A DNA stretch of 64,000 nucleotides from Aspidapion aeneum (lineage: Eukaryota > Arthropoda > Insecta > Coleoptera > Brentidae): NCBI GenBank assembly GCA_963576565.1, contig OY755046.1:66749583-66813582 (forward strand), in the 5' to 3' direction. A program made the translations under genes and the position numbers. The notes under the pieces are model-generated. The model saw nothing but the letters and a program-made list of their open reading frames with translations, ran no database searches and had not been told where the DNA came from. This document shows positions 14,801-26,800 of this stretch, one piece after another (the stretch's first letter is position 1; each line of letters begins with the position of its first letter).

Positions 14801-17800
14801 ATGTTGTAGGTATACCACATCTAAAAAAGCTATACTGACCATAGGGTAGCCTGCTTAGAAAAGGAAAAACTAGTTTAGCAGGTGATAGAAGTGTTTATTT
14901 TCGTTTCGTTACTATTCGTTACTCGACTACTAAGTACTCATTTTATATATTTGTTACTATCGTTACTTTAATTACTGTAACTGTATTCAATTCAATCAGA
15001 CAATTAGTGCAAAATTCTCGGACTGTCGTTAATTCGAAGATCATTTACTTGTAGGTATATTTTTGTTGTAGATATTATGGAAATATTCAATTGAAATTTT
15101 TAAAATGCGGGCTAAAATTAAAAAAATAAAGATAGGAATTACGTAGAAACTGTCCTGTGTACAAATTTGTTTAAAAAATCTAATGCCTTACATACAAAGA
15201 AATACATAAAATCTAAAAATAAATAAAAATAAAGACAAATAATAAAATAATCGAAGGAATCAAAGTTCTCAAAGTAACGAAAGTAATCATTTAATTTTCG
15301 GATCGGTATTCGTTACTCCGTTATTTGTCGAGTAACGAGTACTTGGGTAACGAATAGTTACTTTTTCAACACGTCTAGCAGGTGATTGGATAGGAATAGA
15401 AACATAAGGGTTTACCCTGATCGCAGCAAATCCCAGTGACCTGTGAACTAAAAGTTAAAAGAAGAGGGGTAACACCGGATGTGAAATTTTACACCAGATT
15501 TGGCGGAAGAACAAACGACTTCGCTTTAAGGCATCGATATTAAGGTCATTAACTATATATACCTATTAAAGTACAAGCTACAAAATGTGATTTTCCTAAC
15601 TTCTTAGAAGTATCACGATCTCTATTTCCTAAAAATGAATAAAATCACAAAAACTTTGTGAATATTAAGGCTTTCTACTTGTGATATTAGAAAAAAAAAG
15701 AAAAGTCCTAGGTTTTGGACGGTTTTATGACTGTCGACTTGATGGAACACTGCTATTAAAACAGCTAGTATTTTCATCGGGAAATAAGATAAGAGTTTTG
15801 TAACCGAACATACCAAACATATGAATCGAGCCTAAATATAATTTTTTATTCATGAATAAATCAAGTGAATTCTATTTTTTCAGGTAATTTGGGACCTTAG
15901 AAAAAAACTCCAAAAAGTTGAAGAAAAAGAGATTTTATCAAGTGCCCAGCAAAGATATCGTTCTTACATGCACTCTTTGATGGGATGGATGAAAAATATA
16001 CATGATATATCGGTTATTAGACCTGCTGCCGTCTCTGATTTAAGATACTCACATTCGGGAAGGGTGACCGGTAAGCATGATTTAGAGACCCTGTATGTTG
16101 ACATATTTTATGAACGCCCCCGCTCGAGAACATTCACCCATACCCCGCTAAAAAACGGGTGAAATTGAAACTTGCCCCGCGCGGCGCTGCCGGCTTGTAA
16201 TTATTTACGGTAAAAAAGTTCACCCAATTAATGGCTTGTTGTTAACCACAGATAATAAAAAGAACTAGACAATCATGCCGTAAAGGAAGATTTAACTTTT
16301 TTTAAATAAATCAATTAAAAATACTGTTTGTTGTCTAGTTTTGGGAGGGCACTGCCCTGTTGCCCTTCCTCTAGCCGCCGCCACTGGTCGAACAGCTATC
16401 TACCCCTCCCATATTTCTGGTTAGAACCCAAGAACTATAGACATAAAGGACTGCTTAGTTCCATTTAACCTGTGTTAACAAATTGTGCGGGGTGAGGAGA
16501 GCGGCGTGACGTCACCACTTGTGCTAAATCCTTTGTTTACGTTCGTTGTATATGATGTTATTCGTATTTTCAAGAGAGTTTTGTTGATATTTCGCTGAAT
16601 AGTTTGTGTTTTTTGGATTGTTTCAGTGCAGTGCTACTAAGAAAAAACATATAAATAAACATTTTCACGTTTGGTTTGTTAACAGTGTTTAAAAATTCGA
16701 TTCAGGACAGAGAAGAACGTTTGTTTACAGGGTAAAAAAAATGGCCACGATTTTCTCAGCAAACCCAGGTAGCAAGGGGTCATCAAATGACGTCTTTTTT
16801 TCGTCGAAAAGTGGTCATTTGGGTGACCAGTAGGTCATCTACCAAAAACTGTTGTCTTTAAGGCGTCAGTTATTTGACGTCTTTTCGTAGTGTAGTTTTT
16901 GCCGTCTGAAACACGTCATATATTGGTCACTACCCACACTGCACACTTTGTCCAAGGGACATACACTCATACTTACATAGATGGTGCCCCAGTCAGTACT
17001 TTACCGGATTTATACGGAATGTGGGGGTACGTATGTAAAATAAATTAAATATTAAATCAAGACAAACTTCGAGGCTTCTTTCGCTTCAAGCTGAAGATGT
17101 GTATGTAAGTCTAGGTTTAGGTCTATTTTGATCTTTACCTCACAGAACACTGCTGTAACTGTTCCAGTATTTCCAGGTCTAGTCACAGAGGAGTCACCTT
17201 CTGTGTCTAAGTTTCCTTCAGTGTTCTCAACTGCAGGGAATATTTCATTTATTCAGACGAGTTTAAAAAAAGTCATAAATAGGTTTGTATCTGTGTGTGT
17301 GTCTGATGTTCTGATTTGGTCTCAAATACGTCATATTGCTGACGTCTTTAAAACGGCTAAAAATGACGTCATTTTGAGTGTCTTTTGAACGTCATTTAAA
17401 GCTCATTTACACGTCAGGTTAGAGAAGTCAATGGTCATTTAAAATTACCTGCTTTTGACGTTAAAAAAACGTGACCTTGCTAGCTGTGAATGGACTTATA
17501 TCTAATGGTTATTATTATTATTAATTATTCTGTAATTATTATCTAAAGTATATTGACTATGCCTGGAAGAATTTGTGCGGTTGCTGTGTGCAAAAACAAT
17601 TAGTTGTTTCTTAAAAAGCAAGGCTCAAACATAGTCTTTCATTCTCGACATTGGTTGGAAAACCCACCTTCTCGACATTGGCTGGAAAAAATTAAAAAAT
17701 GGAACTGATACATTGAGTTATATCATGGTAGATTGGCTAGTAAAATTTTAAAAAAAGAAACCATGCCACTTAAAATAATTTTTGATTTTTGTAAATTGCG

Positions 17801-20800
17801 TACAATAATAAGAATAAACTTCCATAGAGATCAAGCACAGAAAACTAAAAATCTTAAAAGAAAAAGATGTGAGGACATTGAACGGAGTAGAGCAAGACAA
17901 TTACAAAAGATTGTGAATTGAAAAGGAATATTTTTCTAAATGAAATATTATTATTTATATTAATATTTTTAATTTATTGTATGTATCTGTACTTTTCTTT
18001 TTTTTTGTAAAAATGTTATAATAAATACTTTTTTTATGTTCTATATTCCCGTTTTTTAATTATCTATTAAATAATTTCTTAACATGCTTTAAAAAGCGGT
18101 TGTAATAATTAAACTATACATTATGTGCATTTTTTTTTTCTCTTTGTTTTTTGTCTATTTGTTAAGAACAATATTTGTGCTTTTCCTTTTTTTAAATAAA
18201 TCAATAAATTTTTCGTCTATATTTCCGTTTTTAATTATTATTAATTATTATTATCGCAAAATAATTTCTTTACATACTTTTAAAACAATTGGACAAATTA
18301 TATAGGTACTACGACATTATGTGTAGTTATTTTTTCACTTTAAGTATTTAAATTTAATTTATTTAACAGATATTTCAAATATAAAATCATTTATTATCCT
18401 TTTATTTGATGTAAAGACAATATTTTTAAATGTACGATGCCTCAATTTCGCATAAAATTTAATTTGCATAAAGAAAATAGCTCTAAAAGCACATAAAATC
18501 CAATATAACAATAGGCGCGCTTTCTGCCCGGCACAAGCATATACGTAATATTCGGTATATGAGCACAAGTGGTGACGTAACATCGAGTTTGACCTTGAAC
18601 ATCGATTGCAGACAGATTCGGCAAACTGAGCAATCCTGTCTAGTGTATAATCGTTGGTTAGAACCGACTATTTTATAGGTATACAATGGGTTCACCCGAA
18701 TTACTCCTTTACAAAAACTGGCAACATTGAAAAATTGGACCCCGACCAAGACGCGTCCATGCAACTGTTGACATGCGGTGCTGATGGTACTGTTCTCATT
18801 TGGGATTTTAAGAAAAAACCAGTTCTAGATGCGGGTAGCTACAAGCCGAAAAAATTGAGAAGGTTATCCAAGAGACCCAGTGCTCTTGAGGTAGGAACTG
18901 TTTTAGCTATGGCGATATGACGTTGGGAAGAAGCACAAAATACAAAAAAAATAAACTACATTTTTAAATCTTTATACAGGGTGCCCTGATAAAAGCAACT
19001 ACATGGGGATTTCGAAAACGGTTAGAGATACGAGTTTGTTTAAATGGAAAAAAAGTTGCGCTATTCTAAGCCCAATGAGATGCCGTATCAAAATTAAAGA
19101 TATCTACAGCGGTTACTAAAATATCGAGCAAAAACTAAAATTTTTGTTTTTTGAAAAATTTAAATATTGCTGCCATCTTGCAAACAAATTTATTGAACTT
19201 TGGTAGTTTTGTATAAACAACTACGGCCAATCGAATGACGTTAACAAATTTTTTCTAGGCCTTCTGGTTTTTTTGAAATTATAGTCAACTTTGTTATTTC
19301 TTATGACCGCCATATTGAATTTATACTTCAATATCTCTGAAAGTACATATCTCGAGTTCTTCCAGCATTCTTATTACACAAAATATAACATTCATACACA
19401 TTGGCGTAGCTAGCCTTGCTTTTTAGGGGGGGGGGCGTGGCCCCGGTCTATCTTGAACAAAAAGCAAACATAGGTTTTAAAGAGTCGTGCAAAGTGTGCA
19501 ATGAATAAAAAAAAATACGCGCATTAAATGTTCTAATATTTTAATATAACAAATTTAATAATACATTTACCAACTTATTTATATGTATACACAGGAAGTA
19601 TGTAATTCAGCAATACTACAAAGAAAGTTTTCTACGTCGCTGACTCGACTGAGTCGACCTCAACATCTTTTTCTATGAATAACAATGACAAACCTGAGTG
19701 TCTCTCTTGAGTCATAGTTGTTCTAAGCCAATTAAAAACTCTCCTCATGGCAGAGAAAGACCTCTCGCAAGTTGCATTTGAAATTGGAAGAATACTCGCA
19801 ACTTTAAAAAGTTGGTAGAGGTTTGGATAGGTGTTTTCGGCTATATGTTGTTTGATAGAATCATGACCAACAGTTTGATTTAACCGAAAAATACAATTCT
19901 TTAAAACGGTCATTTCTGCTCTTAGAGCAGAAGTATTAATATTAATCTGCTCTTAGAGCAGAAGTATTAATATTAAAAATTTCCCGGTATTGCTCGACGA
20001 ATTTATTCCATTTAACGACGTGGGAAAACTTAATATGAAAATGGTTATGAAATTGTCACCAAAATCGGAAAATTTCCATAAGACACTAAACGCTAACCTC
20101 AAAAAAACTAAAAAGATTATTATATTTATTTTAGAAAAACAGTTTAAAAAGGTCTTTTATAACCTTACGACATCTACAACCTGATTTCGGAAACAGAGGG
20201 GCAAAGGTCGCTGTCTTTATTAAATGCGAAATTTAACTTACACTTCTATAATATTTTACAAGATGTTGCCAATATGTATGAAATATTCAATATGCATAAT
20301 TATGTTTAAATTTAAAAAATATTTTCGGGAAATTGCATAAGTGCAGAAAAGTTACCGATAATTTAAAGAGAAAAAGCCTAATTCCGCAAGACAAGGGCTT
20401 TTTCCTGAAATGTAAACATTATCTGAATGATTTTAAATTTTAATGCACCTATTTTATTTGAATATTTCCCGAATAATAATAGAACAGTATGTTTTTTCAG
20501 CGTCATGTTCTTTTACTAGTAGTCGGTAGGGGAGACCTAAAATATCTTAGGGGGGGCCTGAGGGACTTCAGGGGGGGGCAGGCCCCCCTGCCCCCCTAGC
20601 TACGCCAATATAGTCCAAATTATAGGCATTTGTAATGACGTCATTTTTGTTTATCTTTGTTTAGTATATTATAAACAGCGGCGACAATAAACTTTTAAAA
20701 AAGTAGTGTCTATGATTAATTCATTTTTTAAATAGGTAGGTATAATTGGTTATGTGAAGTATCCGTCACTGTTAATTAAAAACATGAGTTTGTTAACTTG

Positions 20801-23800
20801 TCATAAATTATTTTAAAAAGTTGTAAAATGCCGAGAAACAAATATAATAGGTACAATAAACAATCGCAACTGATAATTTTAAATATATTGGTTTTTTTTC
20901 AACTGGAAAGGGAACAAGTTTGAAATGGAATCACACTTCAATTTGAGAATGTGATACAGCCAGCCGCAGATGCAACAAAATTGAGCCCAACAACGATAGT
21001 AAATATAAAAAATATCTACGCCATACGTTTTTTTCTCACTTGGTGACGTCATTACAAATGCGTATAATTTAGACTCTATCTACTTTCTCCCCTTCTTCTC
21101 CTCCTACTTAATAAAAAAATTGATTGATAATGTAATAACCTTAAAACTCCAACAGATAAATCAAATAAATGACAAAGTTTTGACAGATAGTTACGTAGGT
21201 ATGACAACAAACACCACTACGGCATTTGTTTCAGAGCTAACTAAGTGAAAAACTATTTTTTTAATAAATTCACATTTTTCGTTATCCAAAGATAGGCTTA
21301 TTATACACGGTTGAAAAGCTCAATATAACGTCATAAGAAATAACAAAGTTGGCTATGGTTTCAAAAAAACTAGAAGGCCTAAAAAAAATTTGTTAACGTC
21401 ATTCAATTAGCCGTAGTTGCTTATACAAAACTGCCAAATTTCATTAAATTTGTTTGCAAGATGGCGGCGATATTTTAATTTTTCAAAAAACACAATAATT
21501 TGTTTTTGCTCGATATTTTAAAAACCCCTGTAGATATTTTTAATTGTGATACGGCATCTGATTGGGCCTAGAATAGCGCAACTTTAGCGCAACTCTTACC
21601 GTTTTCGAAATCCTCATGTAGTTGCTTTTATGTGGGACACCCTGTATAGAATGTAGATGCTTCTTGAACACCGACAAAACTGGCCAAGTTTAGAAACCCT
21701 GTATGTATGACATATTCTAAAGAAATAGAGACGCGAAAGACTTATCAGAGGAGGGAAATATCGGCCCTCTATACTCTAGCCTTGTTTAGAGAGACAGACG
21801 CACCTTCCGTGCTTGTTAATTCATGAGCGTCCGACAATAAAAATAAACGATTATTGACAAACATTTAACGTGTTTGTATTTTAAAGCCTTTTTCCTCGAG
21901 GTTACTAGTCACTCATTTAAGTTACTCGAAATGACGTCACGGTTACTCGGAGTAACCGCTGTATGACGTCAGACAGTCAGCTGTGGAATATCATCCAATT
22001 GTTTGTTTTTACCAGCAATTTCCGATTTCCGAAATGCAGAAAATAATTCATTGTTTCCACCAATGCATGCCCACCCCGATTCAAAAAACATATCACGGGC
22101 CATGGATTGCACGAGTTTTAAATGCAGCGTTACCTGATGCGTTTTTTGAATTGGGGTGGAAACAGGGTGCTCCTTGGGTATTCTGTGGTAAGGCCGCAGT
22201 ACCACAGAACACCAAAGGCAGTACATTTTAAGACTAGTTGCAGTTGAATTGATAGAGTACCGACTTCAAGGGATTTGCTTCATTTTCTACCGTTACCAAA
22301 CATAATTCTTTGTCAATATATATATATTAAAATCAAACATTTTGAAAAAAAAAACAAAAAAAAAATCTTAACCTCAAAATATTTCAGCAACCACGTCTGC
22401 TAAGCTTGTTACACTGTGTGGTTACTCGTGACGTCATAGTTAGTGTTACTCAGCGAAGAAAAACAGAAAACGAGTAACCAGGTTACCTGGAGAAGGAAAA
22501 AGGCTTTTAGTGAAACGCATCAGTCTTCGATGTGTGGACTAGTATTTACGCTCTAAATTATTTGATTTTAAATAAGATGATAAATTAATGGTTTAAATGG
22601 TTTTTCGTTTTTAATTACTGCAATCATTTAGAGTTACTAAATAGGTCATTTGGGAGTAGACAAACTCATTTGGCTTAAATGGAAAACTTATCTGCCTTTG
22701 ATTTAGATAAAGTTTTTAGTTTCTAATGAGTTTTCTTTGCGGGGTAAAATAGTTAAAGTCATAGATTTATTTTTTATTTCAGCTTGAGAGCTCTTCTTTC
22801 AAGGAACTCCATCTTAGGATGAAACCAATTTATAGATTAAACGTCAACAGAAATGACAATGCTAACAAACCAGTAAGCATTGAAAATTTGACTAATAATA
22901 GAACTTTCGCCATACGATCGATCGCGAGCCCAGCTAAACCTATTCAAAACAAGAGGGCGATGCAAGCGTTTCCTCGCGAGTTTGAATTCACACACATATC
23001 TTGGCTTTCGCGTCACGTCTCGCCAGTGACGGAGGCGTTCCAGTATTAATTTGTGGTAGCGTATAGCATCAAAGGATACAAGCGGGAGTTCACCTAAAAA
23101 AATAGAAGTTCAGAAGAGCTCCTGACTTGGAGAACAGGGCTACTCTTTTTCAAGGAGAACTTTACACCATAATAATGGAGGAAACCCTAAGTTATTCTAA
23201 AGGCACTTACCGCACCTATGATTGCCATGATAATGGAGAAAACGCTAGAAGTGGTCAGGAATGATCAGGAAGAGCAAATGTACATATGCTCTGCCACAAA
23301 GGAACAAAAACTCTGACGAACTCGCGCGGGTCAAAGCAGGAACCTATTAGTTCAGCCGGAGCCACTTATCGACATGACCAAGAGACAAAGTGTGGAGCGG
23401 GCTTAATAATTGGACTTAAGATACAATAACAAACTCTTGCGAAACAAGAACGGGTTGCAGACAAATAAAAAATTTCGTGGATGTAAAAACTTGTTACTTA
23501 TTTTCGTATTTTTTTTTAGGTTTCCATAATGAGATGTGAAACAAATTTTTGTCCTATTGAATATAAGGAAACCAATCCAGATCCAAAACGAAAGTTTCGA
23601 ATAAAGGATAGAATTATCTACAGGCCTGTAATAGACAGAGAAACGGATGTTAATATTGAGTTAAAAATGATTTTGTCATCTGATGATGGTATAAAAACAG
23701 TTTTAACTAATATTGCATAAAAAAATAAAAAGATAATAAAGGCTTAATAACTCAATACTACAATGGTATTAACTAAGATTTTAAGACAAAATAGTATTAG

Positions 23801-26800
23801 ACTGGGGACTAAGTACTACGTCCCGACCGGTTTAATTGTATTTTTAATACTTACAGGTCAAATATCAGTAAATATTTGGGTTACGCTAACTTGCAATAGC
23901 AGTGAGTTTTGACTCACAAAAATTTTATTTAATTTAAAAAAATCAGAAAAACTAAAATAAAATGTTTGCAACGATAGGTGTGTAATTTTTTAGAGATCTA
24001 GAGTCCATGCAGTAATAGAATTCTGTATAAAATTATCTTGAATTTTAGTACCACCCCTAAGAGGTGTAATAAAGTTTATAAAACTATTGCTATAAGTTTT
24101 TAAGTTTATTTTAGCCCCAAAGGACAAAAAACTGCTTACTTTTCATACATTGAAAGTGCTTACTTGATCCTCAGTGCAAAAGTTTTTTAAAAAAGCAAAA
24201 ATTAAGTCTTATACTTTATTTATTTCCATATTAGTAAAGAATGCAACTCATTTATTATTAAAATCAACGCTTAAGACATTTAACTACGCCTATGTTTTGT
24301 TTACAGATAAATCTGCCTGTTGATGTTGGCGAGGTTGCCGCGCTGCTAATTTTTTCGAACTTTTAAAGGACACAATTATTATTAATTAATTTAATTTGGG
24401 AAAAAAATATGTTATTTTATTTATCTTAGTAGAACTAGTAATATAGGCTTTTGCATTTTATTTTGAATGAAAATTATGTTAATTTTTAGGGAAAATACCA
24501 TTAATTTAAATAAGCCTGTTTAGGTCTTATGACATGATGTAAACGTGGCAATCTCGGGTTCTTTTTCACCTGGGCGCTATTGTTAAATATTAAACTCAAT
24601 CAATGAGAAAGCATGCTTCTTCTGCTGGTTCAGTGTTCGAAGAAAATATTCCATCTCTGAATGCATTACTGTATTTAATACGAACCAATATTTAAATGTT
24701 ATAAAAAATGAAGCGAACCGAACCAACCTAAATTTGAATCCTATCTCAGTAGCACTTTCACAACTAATAATTGAAAAACGGTTTGTTCAAGTCTATAGCA
24801 GTAGCGCACCCAGGAATATGTCTTGGGGGGGGGGGGCCCGAGGCCTTATAATGTCGTATTTCATGCTATTTTTTATGTTTATTCACGAAATATGTGGAAA
24901 AAATATACAAAAATCTTAGGCTTGGGGGGCCCGGGCTATAGACTGAGACTATAGTAAATGTTACTGTACGATTCTTGATTTTTGTGATGTGAATATTGTT
25001 TTAGGTCAGTTTTCACGAATCTACTGGGAAGGTCAAGAATTTGACAGCGGTGAAACTGTCAATTCAGAGTTTGTTAAATATATATCATTTGCCAGATATC
25101 ACGATGGACCCGTAGCATCAATGCACCTGTTAAACGGCGTGTGTCTTACAGTGGGAGGTGGGTGTGCCAAGGTTCATTACACCGAAGGAAAAATGCACTC
25201 TCATACCTAAGCTTTAAGACTGGCGCCTATGCTGCAAATAACTTTGCTCTAGTAAAAAAAGATAGCAAAAATTTTACTTTCAAGAAAAAGATTTTTAGTC
25301 AGAATTATGTTTTAGGTAAAATTTTTGCAGTCTGGAAAGAAGATTTACCGAACAATCCCATAGTTTGGAGAAGGAGCAGACAAATGTTTACCAAAGGAGA
25401 CTGGGATCCATTCCAGGTACTTTTTTAGTGGCTTTTTGGTAAAAGATGTATGACAAAAATAGTATGAAATCGTACCATCAGTTTTATACCTATGTATAAT
25501 TGTGGCATCCAAGCACAGCAATGTTTCCTACGATCCTACGATGCTACAAATGCTACTCCAACGTACAAGGAACGGGAGCGGGGACGACATCCTCAGTCTG
25601 TCTAGACCTAGGAAACTCAATAGGGCTGTCTAACAAAACATATGATCAAATCCAAGATGTCTTCCATAGGACAAACAAACCGATTTCCCATAAGCCGTAA
25701 TGTTAACAAAAACGTAAATTTTACAAAAACGACAAGAGCTTTAGTCTAAAAAATTAATCAGTTTTAAGAACAGATCCTTTGTGCATATGGGAAAAATGCG
25801 TTTTTCTTAAAAATATTAAACTAAAGCGAGAAAATCTGAAATAAAAGGGACCATGTTTTCTTCAAAAAAGTAGGTTATGTTTTTGTTTATTTTGTTTTTT
25901 TTTAAACTTTTTTTCTAGTTTTTTCACTTATTTTGAATTATTACATGGGCGCACCAAGGGGGCGGGGGCTAGGGGCCCGGCCCCCCCCAAACCACATATT
26001 TTTTTAGATATTTTCCATATATTTCATGAATAAACAAAAAAAAAAGCATAAAGTACATCATGAGACATCTGGGGGCCCCCCAAAGGTTTTTGAAGTTTTT
26101 TGACCAATGAATCAATGAACTATCAGTCCAAGGTAGGGGAAAGTAGTTCTATTCAAAGAGCTCACTTCAAGGCTCACTTAACAGAGACGAAATTGAAATA
26201 CACTAAACTTTTCTCATCAGATTCAGGTATTCTATTAGGATATTTTGTTGTACTTGAATAAACCTTTTGCTAAGTAATAGGCCTTCTATAGCGTTAAACT
26301 GTGAAAAATATTTCACTATGATTTTTAGGTTTAGACAAAGTTTAATTGTTTTAACCCTCCAGTAGTGACATGAAAAAGAGGAACAACTTATAGGTAGGTC
26401 AGTCGAACAGATCAATATGCACATATGAGTTCCAACCGAGGGTGGTCAAGCAAACTTCTAATAAGTACTTTACAAAATATGTTTATTTAAAAAAATAAAA
26501 GTAAACATTATATAAAAAAAAACTTGCAAAATTAAAATACACCTTTTCCTTGTCATTGGCCTCACAAACCGTACATCACCATATGATTTTCCATGAACTA
26601 TAATACATAGGGCTTAAGTACGGTCAAACCTAAGGTTCATCAGCTCACAACAGTAAGTACTGTTCAAATTTTACAACAGTACAATATTCGCTGTTGTATT
26701 ACTACTGGTACTATTACTTTTAGTTCTGTTTTTTTGTAACAATATTTGCTCACTTATGTATCTAAAAGTTTATGCAAATAAATATATACTCTACTCTACA

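Larger units (their letters stand above)
18977..21644. mobile_element. CAGGGTG inverted-repeat element with nested hAT
   Basis: The left end CAGGGTGCCCTGATAAAAGC and right end (reverse complement CAGGGTGTCCCACATAAAAG) are flanked by TA on both sides (18975-18976, 21645-21646), as in Tc1/mariner-like elements. Arms match for about 330 bp (to about 19315 and from about 21330). The middle holds a hAT remnant at 19401-20608 and AT-rich text. No DDE transposase was recognised. It sits in intron 10 of the DNAI3-like gene. Confidence 0.82.

Noticed and set aside
17128..17388. 86-codon open frame with a hydrophobic start
   Set aside because: It lies in a MITE-like region of intron 9, overlaps TGACGTC repeats and matches no family I know.
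22873..23049. Continuation of the exon at 22783 to a stop at 23047
   Set aside because: It reads past a good GTAAGC donor at 22873. Splicing to 23520 keeps phase and restores family-like sequence, so this is intron read-through.
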